A DNA stretch of 64,000 nucleotides from Gracilaria gracilis (Eukaryota; Rhodophyta; Florideophyceae; Gracilariales; Gracilariaceae). The notes beneath the pieces were generated by a model. It was not told where the DNA came from and did not search any database. It was given only the letters and a program-made list of their open reading frames with translations. Below are positions 50,150 through 61,191 of the stretch, one piece after another (the first letter of the stretch is position 1; each line of letters opens with the position of its first letter). Location of the stretch: NCBI GenBank assembly GCA_030374805.1, contig JARGSG010000224.1, forward strand, positions 930,001 through 994,000. Direction: 5' to 3'. The position numbers and the translations under genes are program-made.

Positions 50150-50764
50150 GTCTGAGGAGCACGGTGGAGAGGTATGAGATGCGAGTGAAGCCTGAGCGGT
50201 GTGATAGAAAAGCTAAGAGCTCAGCAGTGATGAAGGTGATTTAGATAACCTTACCGCGAACACGAACGAACACTCCGCTTCACGATACGTTTGGTGCTTG
50301 CATGTGGGAAGGTATGAAACGAGAACGATGTGCGGGTTTTTCGTGGGCCACCTATTGATCCAAAGCTGAACCACCGCTGGAGATACTGTATCTAACCTTA
50401 GAAACACCTTACTCGTGAGTCACTCGTGCAGTGTGACACGTCTCTGATGAGATCCCCTCTCCGCCAGCCTGGCATTGCATTGCCAACGTGCCCGGGGTTT
50501 GCAGTGTTTTTCTGTAAAAATTTTGTAAAAACCTTTTCACGAATTCCACGCTCCATCATCTAACATCGCTGTGCTCTTGAAGCAAGCTGGCTGCTGGTTA
50601 GCATCGGGCATCCATGATTATCAGCTTTGTTGAAGAAGATAGATAAATTGCCAAGGGTACCGTCGTACAGTGATCTCTTTCCTAGTTCGAGATCGCCTCC
50701 AACGCGAAGACCGGGAGTAAACACGTCTACGTCAGACGTGCACCCAACGTAAACAGCCTTCACG
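50150..50764. other. Divergent promoter region of F-box-like and TLC genes
   Basis: No gene. An inverse-orientation match to the recurrent motif (GGTACCCTTGGCA on the minus strand) occurs at about 50649-50661, some 105 bp before the TLC gene. Confidence 0.5.
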
Positions 50765-51568
50765 ATGGCGACGACACTAATACAATTCCAGCAACCTGTT
50801 CCTGATCTCGTTATTACCTTTGTCACAATATCCTGTCTTCAACTCTACCGCGCCTTTCATCGACATTATGTTTTCCCACGCCTCCCTGCCTATAAAAAGC
50901 TCTCGTTTCGCGATCGATATGATTGGGACTGTCGCTTCACTAACATAAGCTTTCAGACTTTGCAAATGTTTTTCAACTTGTACATTTTGTTCATAGACCC
51001 CAACGTTAGAGCGGATACAATCTACGGTTACCCTAGATTCACTCACGTCGGCTTCGTCATGATTCTCAGCTTTTACATTCATGACACAACGGGCATGTTG
51101 TTTCATCCGCGAGCTCCGGCAGGTACCTTTGTTTGGGTCGTTCATCATTTTGTCGTTGCTGCTCTCTTGGTGTACAATGTCGCATACAAGCAGTCTTCCG
51201 CTTTCCCAGCGGCTGCCTTTCTCATCTCAGCCTCTGGGCACATTCCGAACGAGTTGCGCTGGTTCTTTACTGTTTCAGGTGTCTTCGAGCGTTCCCCAAT
51301 GGCACTCCGCGATGCTTTCAACATAGTATCAGCATGTATCGTGTCCTTCGTTTTTCTCATCCCACCAATCTGGCTGCTCTTTAGATGTGCTGAACAACTC
51401 AAACTTTCATTGTACGATTTACTCACTATTAGAATGACGGCCTACTGCAATTTCTTTTTCGCACTAATATATTTCGCCCATGTGGGTGCCTTAGTACTTG
51501 TATGTGGACGGATTGCTAGAGAATGGCGGACGCAGCCGTCAAAATTCCGCCACAGCAAACAGGAATGA
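50765..51568 (+). CDS. TLC-domain membrane protein
   Basis: A 267-residue protein with six to seven hydrophobic spans. The TLC (TRAM-LAG1-CLN8) domain covers about residues 45-250, with the family words RDRYDWDCRFTNI and FYIHDTTGML and the paired histidines of VWVVHHFVV. The nearest animal relatives by layout are TMEM56/FAM57-type (TLCD) proteins, thought to sense or modify ER or plasma-membrane lipids; LAG1 ceramide synthases carry extra motifs that I do not see. The start is the first ATG (cacgATGgcg). It converges on cysteine synthase with only 17 bp between stop codons. Confidence 0.88.
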   Translation: MATTLIQFQQPVPDLVITFVTISCLQLYRAFHRHYVFPRLPAYKKLSFRDRYDWDCRFTNISFQTLQMFFNLYILFIDPNVRADTIYGYPRFTHVGFVMILSFYIHDTTGMLFHPRAPAGTFVWVVHHFVVAALLVYNVAYKQSSAFPAAAFLISASGHIPNELRWFFTVSGVFERSPMALRDAFNIVSACIVSFVFLIPPIWLLFRCAEQLKLSLYDLLTIRMTAYCNFFFALIYFAHVGALVLVCGRIAREWRTQPSKFRHSKQE

Positions 51569-51585
51569 CGTGCACTAAAACGTAT

Positions 51586-52689
51586 CTAGTCTTCCGCCTT
51601 CATTTCGTATGCTTCCTCACGCTGTTTGTCAAACAAGGCAGACGTCAAATATCGCTCTCCAAAGGAGGGAATGATAGTGACCACGTTCTTACCAGAAAAT
51701 TCAGGTCGCTTTGCTACCGTGGTTGCTGCTATCACTGCAGCACCGGAAGAAATCCCGCACAACAAACCCTCCTCCACCGCCAGTCTGCGTGCCATATCAA
51801 TAGCAGCAGCAGATGGAACTTGAACCACTTCATCGTAAATGCTGGTATCCAATACAGCTGGAACAAAGCCGGCTCCAATTCCTTGGATCTTATGAGGACC
51901 TGGTTTTCCTCCTGAAAGCACAGGGCTTTCAACAGGCTCCACAACAACGATGTAAGTGTTCGGGTTCTTTTCCTTAAGATAACGACCAGCACCAGTAACT
52001 GTACCGCCAGTACCAACACCAGACACGAACACATCGCAGTCAATGGCATTGGCTATTTCTGGACCGGTTGTTTCATAGTGCGCCTTGGGATTGTTTGGGT
52101 TTGCAAATTGCTGCAACATGAAAGAGTTGGGCGTATCTTTGCATATCTGTTCAGCCTTCGTCACTGCACCTTTCATGCCCTTAACAGCGGCTGTGAGCAC
52201 AACGTCTGCTCCAAAGGCGCGAAGCACCATTCTCCTCTCCATTGACATCGAATCCGGCATTGTAAGAATGAGCTTGTATCCCCGAGCAGCCGCAATAAAC
52301 GCAAGGGCAATTCCTGTATTGCCTGAAGTGGGTTCGACCAACACGGTTTTGCCTGGAGAAATCTGTCCAGCAGCTTCAGCACCAAGAATCATTGCACGGC
52401 CGATTCGATCCTTCACTGAAGAACACGGATTCATACTCTCCAACTTAGCATACACATTAGCTACACATCCTTCAGCTGCTGGAATGCGCTTGAGTAACAC
52501 AAGTGGAGTATTTCCGACGAGACCAGTTGCATCAGTTGAAACGGAAGCAGCGGTTCCTGAAGTAGGGTTGGCAGCAACCATTCGAGGTGCGGAGATGGGG
52601 AGAACATTGCGACGTTGTAGCCGACAAATCGGTGAACGGGCTGGGGCATTCCCAACCGTAACCACTAGCGGCGTGGTGAAGGCGAACAT
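51586..52689 (-). CDS. Cysteine synthase (O-acetylserine thiol-lyase), plastid-targeted
   Basis: A 367-residue PLP-dependent enzyme that makes cysteine from O-acetylserine and sulfide, the final step of sulfate assimilation. The catalytic lysine is K93 in [11 protein letters not shown]. The substrate loop TSGNTG ([11 protein letters not shown]), the glycine-rich phosphate-binding [10 protein letters not shown] and the GISSGAA serine are all present. The first in-frame ATG gives about 45 residues of presequence (basic, few acidic residues, ending ISAPRMVAA), a typical plastid transit peptide. The frame stays open further upstream but without an ATG. The product could feed the same sulfur metabolism that sulfite oxidase (39.5 kb) drains, but the two genes are not adjacent. 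It is intronless. Confidence 0.94.
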   Translation of the reverse strand: MFAFTTPLVVTVGNAPARSPICRLQRRNVLPISAPRMVAANPTSGTAASVSTDATGLVGNTPLVLLKRIPAAEGCVANVYAKLESMNPCSSVKDRIGRAMILGAEAAGQISPGKTVLVEPTSGNTGIALAFIAAARGYKLILTMPDSMSMERRMVLRAFGADVVLTAAVKGMKGAVTKAEQICKDTPNSFMLQQFANPNNPKAHYETTGPEIANAIDCDVFVSGVGTGGTVTGAGRYLKEKNPNTYIVVVEPVESPVLSGGKPGPHKIQGIGAGFVPAVLDTSIYDEVVQVPSAAAIDMARRLAVEEGLLCGISSGAAVIAATTVAKRPEFSGKNVVTIIPSFGERYLTSALFDKQREEAYEMKAED

Positions 52690-54230
52690 TTCTAAAGAAG
52701 CGGTGAAGATCAAGTGCTGAAAAGCCTTGAAAACGAATCTGGGTCTTGGGACGGTGGGCAAGAGGGCAGAAGGAGAGAAAAGTGATACGTGCGTAGTCCC
52801 TCGTCTCGGAGATCTTCTTGAGCTGTGACGGGAGGAAAAAGCCAAATTCACATTGCGATGCGAAAGCGGAGAAATAAATATGGATCAACGCGCACACTTG
52901 GTGGAGCATGGCGCAATCTAAGGGTAAGGCTGAAACTTAAAACCTCAGGGATTGACGGGCCAATCCCCAATCAACTGTATGCAGCTGACTGACCCTGGTG
53001 GGACACGTTCGACATTTCGGCTCGGTATGAAAAAAGTAGTGTCCACTGACGTCTTGTTGGTGTCATTCCGTACTGTACTTACCGCTGAGCAAAGCAGACA
53101 AACGCCGACTAGGAAAACTGTCCTTGTAGAACTTGCAACAAAAAATAAATTGCTTTCGTTCGTTCGTAGAACTTGGCAATACAAGAATAGAAGGATTGTA
53201 TGGCCTTCTTCAAGAGGGAGAACTATCTTTAGATATCATTACTGCCGCCTCGGAATCAGGGGCGGCTGACCATAATAAAGAAGATTTGACGATTGAAGAA
53301 GAATGTCGCTGCCTTGAATATAATCCGAAATGTTTGCCGGAATGAAAGTGTGCCGTACGTACTATTACAACACAGGAAACTGTATCTCGTATTTCAACAT
53401 GTTGAAGATTGTCAGATACCACGGCGAGCAGAATGAGAAAGGAACAACAGTTCTGGGCAAGAGTAGAGCTACTTGTCGAACAAGATAAGAGCACTGGTGC
53501 TAGAAATGGTATTTCGTTGTTACCGGTTGCCATATCCTCTTTCGTGACCTTTTTCCGTGTCAGTTCTTCCAGGACGTCGGTGGTGAAACGGCTATAATGA
53601 TCTGCCTCGTAGAACACTAGCATGAGCACTTCGTCAAGCACAAGTTTGATCCTGATACTAAATCGTGAGCAACATATGAGATATATACGTATACCCGACT
53701 GTCCCAAACGGGTCGTATGTATCGGATTGAGAGCAAAAAACAAAACGAAAGAACAAAGGGGACACGCGGTGTTGAGTTCGATGTCAGGCAGTTGTTCCTG
53801 TGTAGTGCAAGTTCATACAAACACGAGAAAGCTAAATCGATATCAAGATGTATGTGCAGTACCACATATGGATGTGAATGCACGAGGATGCGATCAATTC
53901 ACTCGATATCACATCACACATTGATAATGTTCATACAAATGAAGTCAAAGAAGACTTCAATATAGTTGGTTTTCGCAGTGCAACAAGAATATGAACATCC
54001 GGATGTTGCTGTACTACATAGGCCCCCTCACAGTGCACGGGTGTACTGGTACGAGAACAAGATCTCTTGTAGTGAAGAACAAAAACAATTCAAGTACTGA
54101 CGAGATCAACATGGTGTTCTTTTAGTGCTGGCACCATGGCGCAGACGAAGGGAAGGATGAGTTAAACGTTAACAGCAAGGCTGATTGCAATACGCGATGA
54201 TAAGTAAGAAAAAGACACATAAGGACAATG
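52690..54230. other. Spacer without a recognisable gene
   Basis: Ordinary composition. A minus-strand open stretch (53743-53210) is long but begins at a non-ATG codon, has no protein features and fits chance. No repeats stand out. Confidence 0.5.
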
Positions 54231-54803
54231 TTACAAGGAAGGGACAACAGCGTCACCTTCAGCTTCAAAAGGTTCGCAATGGACATCCTCAGGGTTGGGT
54301 ATCCGTCTTTCACCCTCTGTCATCTTGGCGCCTATCACCCGAGCACTGTCGAATACGTTTGCCGAACGCAGCGAACAAAACTGAGCTGCAGAAGTTTCCA
54401 CTTGTAAATCAGCTTCCCCCAAAGCTTCATCCATAATACTTTGAAATCGGAATACATCACCATGACAGGCTTCCAGTGCGTCCGAGCCAACAAGAACAAC
54501 ATCATTCTCCTCTGTTCTCGCAACCACACAGGGTAAGCTTCCCTCAGTTACCTTAGTCATCCGAGGATCCATTTCATCCCTATGAATGTTGTGCAATGGC
54601 ACATTCCATGACGACTTGATCCTTGTAAACTCCGGCTTTTCTTTTCTTGGTCCATGCGTAATGTCACAAGCGGCACAATGAGCAAGACCCAGCATCTTCT
54701 TAGCCATGTAGACCAATTCACCAGTGATGGTTCCGTCCGCATCGTAGATTATGTACATCGACAGTACGCGCGGTCGAAACGTTAGGCGGGAAGTGCGTTC
54801 CAT
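54231..54803 (-). CDS. Conserved protein of unknown function, prokaryote-like family
   Basis: A 190-residue protein from the first in-frame ATG; a second ATG 15 codons on (54758, MYIIYDADG) is the start that aligns with relatives. I recall a bacterial family of unannotated proteins that opens with IYDADG, then a GELxY...LGxxHCAxCDITHG block and a later HRDE. All three are present here: CAACDITHG has a CxxC pair that could bind metal or act in redox, and LVGSDALEACHGDVF near residue 115 is also family-like. The last 60 residues lack recognisable motifs and may be lineage-specific. The first 15 residues are basic and hydrophobic, possibly part of a targeting signal. It is intronless. Function unknown. 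Confidence 0.75.
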   Translation of the reverse strand: MERTSRLTFRPRVLSMYIIYDADGTITGELVYMAKKMLGLAHCAACDITHGPRKEKPEFTRIKSSWNVPLHNIHRDEMDPRMTKVTEGSLPCVVARTEENDVVLVGSDALEACHGDVFRFQSIMDEALGEADLQVETSAAQFCSLRSANVFDSARVIGAKMTEGERRIPNPEDVHCEPFEAEGDAVVPSL

Positions 54804-56305
54804 AGTAAGTGAAGGGGTAGGATGGAACACGAAAGAACGTCTGTCGCAAAATGAAAGGGGTTGTGGAACACGACGGTGAGACCAAGCCGGGAAAGAGTTG
54901 AAGCTTCGAAGTAATATGTGAGCTAAACGTGCGGTGTGTTCGTCAGTTCCGGAGCAGTTTTTCGGCAGCCGACAATCTGCGAAGATACGCTGAAAAAGAT
55001 TTCTTTCAAACCAACCAGAGAGCGGTTGCGGTTTTCTTGACGATTGCGACGTCTCAACCTGACCAAGTTTGCCGTTCAATGAGCGTATATTTAAACCGCC
55101 TCCAGATCCCTAGGAGGTCACGCCGCCACAGATGTATTTTTTGAGACAGTCATCCATTTTCTCCTGTGTGGTGCGAATGGGTGGCTGTGAGGCGGTTTGC
55201 AAAAATGCTGCGGTCAAGTGCTTTCCTAGCACTTCTTTTCTGTGGCGGAACGTCGAGACTGGGAGGCGGATTGCAACGGCGTGACAAATGCCTTGCAACC
55301 GTTTTCGGCAAAAGGCTGTGCCACGTCGAACTGTTTCAGAAATTCAGATGTGTCACATCTACCAGCTACTGTGTACTACAGTATCTACTGTACACGTAGC
55401 CAGCGATATAGTAACTACCTTTGGTAGAGAAATCCAGGTCATCAGATTATCAGTAGATATGCCGGCGAAGGGCAATTTTACCTTCGTAGTACGTGTGAAC
55501 ATCATACTATGAAGTGCGTACGTTCGCGTCGGATTCGCACGACGCCGCGACGTCGCTGTTCGTATCGCCTTTCCAGTTGTGTAAGAAACGGGCGGACCGG
55601 ATTTGGAGGTGTTGCAAACAAACCATCCTCCAAAAGCGAGCGGCAGCTATCAAGAACGAAGACGCAGGATGCGACCACTTGCCCTCTCTACCAGTACATT
55701 GGCGCTAATCAGGAATGCAGAGGTCTATAGATATCCGTGTTAGATTATGAAGTACGAGGCCTATATCTTCATTTAGCCATAATGTTTCGGTTTCAGTAAC
55801 GTTAGTTGTTCCCTTACAAGTCCTATTTGGAAGCATAGTATGCCCGGGATCTGAATTGTAAGAAGCTACCCTTCTAGCTCTATATGCAATGCGTCGTGTT
55901 TCCGCCTATCGCTCTCAAATAGAAATCCCACGACCCTCGAGAACGTTTCACAACCACGTCGCATCTGTCGGTCCTTGCAAAATTTCAAGGGAGGGATGTA
56001 AGATAATAAAATTATGTCTGCACACGTACAGACATGTTACGAAGCATTTCCGCTCCTCGCAAACTGCATTTGAACACTGACAGAAGGGCAGCTACTCAAG
56101 GGTAAATGCTTTGAGGAGAGTATACCAGTCGCCGTTTGGTTTTCAGTCCGAATGTTGGCAGAGACTTATCTTTACGGAGCTTTGTCTTCCCTTCTTTATT
56201 TGTGAACCAAAGAAAAGACGCCGAAGATAAACACGATTGCCCCAAAGCTGCGGAGACCCTTCTCCTTTTTGCCTATCTCGTTTAGTACGAGTTGACCTTT
56301 TAACA
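54804..56305. other. Spacer without a recognisable gene
   Basis: About 1.5 kb with only short chance frames. The interval is the divergent upstream region of the conserved hypothetical (minus) and the AAE3-like gene (plus). Confidence 0.5.
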
Positions 56306-58921
56306 ATGCCTCCCAACAAACATGGTTACAAACGGAGCGAAAGCCTTTTCCATCAGAAGCTGACAATAGAAGACCGAGAGGACTTACTGAAGCTACAGAC
56401 TCTTCGAGATCTACCCAAGTCTCGCTATGCAACCCGTTCATGCGTTACAGCAATTCCATCCGGCCGGGGACGCAAAGCAGTCTTCTCCCACATTGAAGTG
56501 TACAAGATGGTCGAAGAAATCGCTACTGATCTACGGGAAGCTGGAGTTCGCCCTCAGACACCTTGCGCTTTTGTCTTAGATAACTGTGTGGAAGCCGTGA
56601 TTTACTTTCTGGCATTGCAGTGGATTGGGGCTATCGCAGTGCCCATTGACCCCAAGTTGTCTGAAAACGACATTGGAACCATTCTGCAAGAAGTGAAGGC
56701 TATTACTTTAGTTTCTGCTGCAGTGGATGACGACGAGAGTGCAAATGATCCATTGTTTCAAAAGATAAGCAAAGCATGCGAGAGTCAGGGGGTGATTCAT
56801 TGGCACGTCTGTCGATCTATCAACAGAGGAGTCTATCTAGACAGGAAGGGGAAAATGGCTGGAGAGAGTGCCGCCTGGTCAGGAGGTGCCGGTGATTTTA
56901 AGTATGACCCGAACGAGAAATGTGTCCGCTACGCTATTGGAGTAGATGGGGAGTTTCTTGTGTTTGAATTGTCCCATCGTGGCGCGGCTGATGCAACAAG
57001 GGAATTCTCGAAGACTTACTCTTTGACGGCAGAGGATGCGACTATTCTTGTCGCCGATATTCATAGCATGCATGGCTTGATGTCTGTATTGGCGTCGATA
57101 TACTCAGGGGGTAACGTGGTGATTTCCCAAGGCAGTACAACCAGTGTGAGCAACCTTTTACAGCATTGCACTGAGAATGGTGTCACGTGGATATCAGCGG
57201 AATCCAAAGTTATCGCGGAGATGTATCAAGAGGTTGAAAGGGACAAGCTTCTGAAAGAGGGGTTGGGCCTTTCGTTTTTGCGCTCGTACGGAGGTTGCAT
57301 TGAGAATAGTTTGATGGAAACGATGGAAACTGTCTTTCGCGCTCCTGTATTGCAATCGTATGGAACTCCAGAAACCTGCGGACTCGTTAGTTCCAACCGC
57401 GATTATGAACTGAAGCTCGGAACGTGCGGGAAAACCATTTCGGGATGTGACATTCTGATATTCGATATGAACAACGGTGAATTGGTGCAAGCGCCTACCA
57501 ATGGAAGAATCGGAGTTCGGGGACCACATGTAAGCATGTACTATATAGCAAATGACTACGCCAACCAGGCTTCTTACATCGAATTGCTCGATGGGGATAG
57601 CTCAGGGTACTACTTTCTGACTGGAGATGAAGGGTTCCTTGATGAGAATGGCTTCCTCACGGTCACTAAACACAACGACCCGTGCAGAAGAGCAGCGATG
57701 TTGGCTGCCCAAAAGGAGGACGAGGTGAGAAGCAAGAGAGATTTCGAAGCTGCAAGAGCTGCTCAACTCGCAGAGGAAGAGCGCCGGCGAGCAACGGAAG
57801 AAAGAATGCTGGAAGAAAAGAGGGTTAAGGAAACGGAAGAAGCAGCGAAACTAAAAGCTGCGCTTAAATTAGCGGAAGAGCAAAGACTTGCTGAAGAAGA
57901 AAAGCTCGCAGCAGAACGAAAACTGGCAGAGGAGCGCAAACTTGAAGAAGAAAGGCAAAGAGAGGAAGAATGTAAGTTGGAAGAAGAACGTAAGCTGGAA
58001 GAAGAACGTTTGTTGAAAGAAAGGCAAGCCGAAGCTAAGCTACAAAAGGAAAAGGAGCGTCAGGCATCCGAAGAGTACCATGAGAAACTAGATAGTGAGC
58101 AAGAATCCCAGAGATCTGAAAGCGCTCGCGACTCTGACAAATCTTATCCAGTTGAAGCAGTCCGAGAGGTTACAAAGATAGTCGAGACCGAAAAAGTGCC
58201 GGATGAAGTAGTGAGTAAGATAATGGAGAGACTCGATATGATTGAAGGCAACCAGAAACGTTTTGAACAAGAGATGGAAGACCGGTACCGCACGGAACTG
58301 GAGGAAATGAAAGAAAGGATTAAGAAGCTTGAAGCGGAGAGCCAGCAACAGGCAGCTCAGACACCAAGGGAGATGGAAGAAATCAGATCGGCGTTAGAAA
58401 AGGCAGCAGCATCTGCAGAAAGTTCCAGTCGAGATACGGCCGCCGCCGCTCAAGCCGCAAAGGAAGCTGCTGCCGCCGCCGCCTCAGCTGCAACTGTCCA
58501 GGAAGGGAACAAGAAAAACTTAATGGAAATCCGAGATCCTGGGGAACTGCAAAAGACTATTATGGTATCATTGGAGGATGTGGATCAGGCAATGAGAGCA
58601 CATGCGGCAATAAAGTCCGCAAGGGCTTTCGGTCGCCCCGATCCGAGGTATGGAGCAGAAGTTTTCTGTGCGGTGAATCCGAAGAAAGGAGCTCGTGTGA
58701 GTGAACCGTGGCTCATGTTGCATGCTCAAAGTATGTTGCCAGCCGCTTTTGTGCCGAAGAAATTCTTCTTTAAGGACGACCTGAGTAACACTGAGGACCG
58801 CACTACACTGGCAAACGACCAAAGTCTGAAAGGAATTGCAGAGTTGGCTGGATTTGCGAACGAAAAGATTATCAAGAGTCCGAAGTGGGTGGCACAGGGT
58901 GAAACACCAACGTCTAAGTAA
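56306..58921 (+). CDS. Degenerate AAE3/Pcs60-like protein with inserted coiled coil
   Basis: An 871-residue protein starting at the first in-frame ATG. Residues about 30-455 follow the large subdomain of the adenylate-forming (ANL) superfamily, nearest to AAE3/Pcs60 oxalyl-CoA synthetases: NCVEAVIYFLALQWIGAIAVPIDP, SMHGLMSVLASIYSGGNVVIS, SYGTPETCGL and LTGDEGFLDENG are seen. The P-loop (TSGTTGxPKG in active enzymes) is replaced by VGVDGEFLVFEL-like sequence. The hinge motif is lost where a Glu/Lys/Ala-rich coiled coil of about 275 residues (roughly 460-735) is inserted. The small C-terminal subdomain then resumes (RPDPRYGAEVFCAVNP, FVPKKFFFKDDL), but the catalytic PxxxxGK is missing. It looks like a structural or regulatory pseudo-enzyme rather than a ligase. 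It is intronless. Confidence 0.85.
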   Translation: MPPNKHGYKRSESLFHQKLTIEDREDLLKLQTLRDLPKSRYATRSCVTAIPSGRGRKAVFSHIEVYKMVEEIATDLREAGVRPQTPCAFVLDNCVEAVIYFLALQWIGAIAVPIDPKLSENDIGTILQEVKAITLVSAAVDDDESANDPLFQKISKACESQGVIHWHVCRSINRGVYLDRKGKMAGESAAWSGGAGDFKYDPNEKCVRYAIGVDGEFLVFELSHRGAADATREFSKTYSLTAEDATILVADIHSMHGLMSVLASIYSGGNVVISQGSTTSVSNLLQHCTENGVTWISAESKVIAEMYQEVERDKLLKEGLGLSFLRSYGGCIENSLMETMETVFRAPVLQSYGTPETCGLVSSNRDYELKLGTCGKTISGCDILIFDMNNGELVQAPTNGRIGVRGPHVSMYYIANDYANQASYIELLDGDSSGYYFLTGDEGFLDENGFLTVTKHNDPCRRAAMLAAQKEDEVRSKRDFEAARAAQLAEEERRRATEERMLEEKRVKETEEAAKLKAALKLAEEQRLAEEEKLAAERKLAEERKLEEERQREEECKLEEERKLEEERLLKERQAEAKLQKEKERQASEEYHEKLDSEQESQRSESARDSDKSYPVEAVREVTKIVETEKVPDEVVSKIMERLDMIEGNQKRFEQEMEDRYRTELEEMKERIKKLEAESQQQAAQTPREMEEIRSALEKAAASAESSSRDTAAAAQAAKEAAAAAASAATVQEGNKKNLMEIRDPGELQKTIMVSLEDVDQAMRAHAAIKSARAFGRPDPRYGAEVFCAVNPKKGARVSEPWLMLHAQSMLPAAFVPKKFFFKDDLSNTEDRTTLANDQSLKGIAELAGFANEKIIKSPKWVAQGETPTSK

Positions 58922-59127
58922 GGTATTTACGCGGCTTGTTCTGGCTTGCTAAGAACGTACATAGGTAGCAACGCGTAGAGATTGTGCAACATGCCGAAAA
59001 AGGAGAAGGGCTGGTTACGACGTGCGTAAACATGTCGGAAATGAGTCGAAACGGGAAAAGTTAGACGGTGTTGCTCAATATATAAACAAGCGGCTTCTGA
59101 GCTATGTCTTTCTTCTTGTAGAGAGAA

Positions 59128-60034
59128 TCACCGAGTGGAGTGGGGTGCACTCCTATTCATCTCCTCTTGTCGAACAATCTTGTAGGAGCATACGAGCATT
59201 AGTCTGAGATTGATTACAAATCTTAGAGTTAGAAAGGGATAGAAAATGTCCACAATCGGCTGTGTCCCGGCAATGATAGCCGCCAGATAGATATCAGCGG
59301 CGCTATACACGAACGAGAGTGGAATGGCAAAAGGGTGGATTGAGGGCATCTTGGCGTTGACCGTCATTTCCAACCAAGTAGCGCTGACATCCATGGCTGA
59401 ATAGCCTATTAATCGAGTAAAACGAAGGGGAGATACGCGGGTTGCAAGTATGTGAAGTGCATTCGACGAAAATAGCACGGCTGCCTTGAGCGCTAGGTTG
59501 AGACCTGTATTCGAAAGTTCGGGTTAGTTAGATGGGCGGCAGACAGTGGCGACAAGAACGGGAAAAGCACTTTAGCGAAAGAGTGAACTTACCAGATTGT
59601 TTGGTAGGTTGGGTAATGCTGTGGTCTGTGAGCGATAGAATGGTGCGTAACGGAATGGCACACATTAGCAAGGCGACAGCATTGGGAGCCAAGTTGGAGG
59701 AATGAATGAGTGCGCCATGAATGAGCACGGCAACGGCAACCAGAGCACAAGCATGGCCTTTGTTCGAAGTAAGGAAACAAAGCGATGGTTAGATATAGGT
59801 TTGAGGATGAAGAGGGGGAAGCCGGCGTGGAAGGATGAGAGGCTTACCAACTGCCAAACGAAACTGAATTCTGTTGACGACGGCTTGCCTCTGCGAGGAA
59901 GTTTGTGCGTGCTGCGTGCGCGGCGAACCGGCGGTGGACGGAGCGGAATCGCGACGCATCGAAGCTGATTTGGCAGTGCTCCCCTTCGGCGGGAGACCGA
60001 GCGCTGGGACGTGTGCTGACGTGCGGGTGGTCAT
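59128..60034 (-). CDS. Three-exon membrane protein, possibly TMEM33/Pom33-like
   Basis: Exons 59848-60034, 59593-59757 and 59128-59504 join in one frame across 90- and 88-nt GT-AG introns (donors GTAAGC and GTAAGT), giving 242 residues. Both introns are phase 1, and each exon continues a hydrophobic pattern. Residues 1-55 are polar, Ser/Arg/Pro-rich and disordered. Spans lie near 66-82, 90-105, 120-140, 165-195 and 205-225. PFLTLRFVINLRL near the end and the total length resemble TMEM33/Pom33 proteins of the ER and nuclear pore periphery (human protein about 247 residues), but the match is weak. No single exon would look like a gene alone, so splicing evidence is the main support. Confidence 0.68.
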
Positions 60035-61191
60035 GAGGAAGAGGAGTGTCAGGCGCTGGAAGAAGGTTGGCGGAGAGACAACGTAAGCGTTCAGCAATGT
60101 TGGCTGTGTGGTTTTTTATGAGTCGAAGCGCCAGCTGCACAACGCGGAGGCCACAGCTTGACGACGTAGATAGAGCGCGATAGATAAGAGTGCTCAAACA
60201 AAACGCGCGCAATGCGCCCAACAAATCTCACCGCGAAGTCTGCAACACGACACGCCACTCTGTGACGTTGGCCATCATGGCCAACCGCCGGTTGTGCAAA
60301 ACACAAACGGGCAGCAAAATTCACGCCGCCTTCGGTTTTTCGCGCCTGCGTTTTGCAAAACAGGACACGCGTCACCATCAATCCTCTCCCGAACGAAGCT
60401 TTCGCGCCCTTGCTGCTGCCATTTGCGCCTGCGTTCTCTTCAATTTTTCCATCGCCTCGTATGTCGCTTCTCGCTCGGCGTAGTAACGACGCCGACACAC
60501 CATCCTGTTTCGCACCAAGCAATGGCATCACGCGTTAGGAAGGCTGCCTTGCTAATTGATCCAACCATATTTGCTTGTAGCAACGTACCAGCTCAGCAAT
60601 GAAATTGCACAACCTGTCTTCACCATTGTCTCGGCAGATTCCATCACCGCTCCTATCAGGTAACGCAGACGCCACAGTCAGCATTCAGTGCCCTCTTTGA
60701 AATTGCTCGAAGCAATAAACAACACCGCTTAATGAAACCAACGCACGACTCCGTAGCATTTGCATAGAACCTATTGCAACGCCACCACCAATCCCATACA
60801 TTGTGCTCTCTCTGAAGCAAGGAGCCGACCACAACTCATACAAGAAAGAATAGTTCCCTTTTTCTTCATCACTGGTTCCCTCCATTTAATCGCACTCACT
60901 TTGGCTTGCTCCGCGCTTCCTAAAGTTAAATCAAACTTCTTCTAAACTCCCTCAAACCGCCAAAGCCTTTGTCACATGCGAAGCAGATAGCGTGCTCATT
61001 CTGGCCGCTTGTGCGCATCAGCTGCTTCATCTTCGATTGTTGAATTTCAAGTAAATCGGTGGAAAGGTGGACACGTGTCGCACTATCGGAATCGCGCAGC
61101 ACATCGCCGTCGTCGACGACACCATTGGATCACCGCGTGAAACACCTCCGTCTTTGCTGCGTTCTTCCTCTGCTGTTCCTTGCTTTCTCTT
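60035..61191. other. Divergent promoter region before eL14
   Basis: No convincing gene. Frames of 70-150 codons on both strands around 60090-60540 are GC-driven or start at non-ATG codons. Confidence 0.5.

Noticed and set aside
53210-53743. 177-codon minus-strand open frame
   Set aside because: Starts at a non-ATG codon, is compositionally random and has no family resemblance; it fits chance expectation.
60091-60531. 146-codon minus-strand frame before eL14
   Set aside because: GC-driven, with no family features, and it lies upstream of the three-exon gene on the same strand with no clear start.
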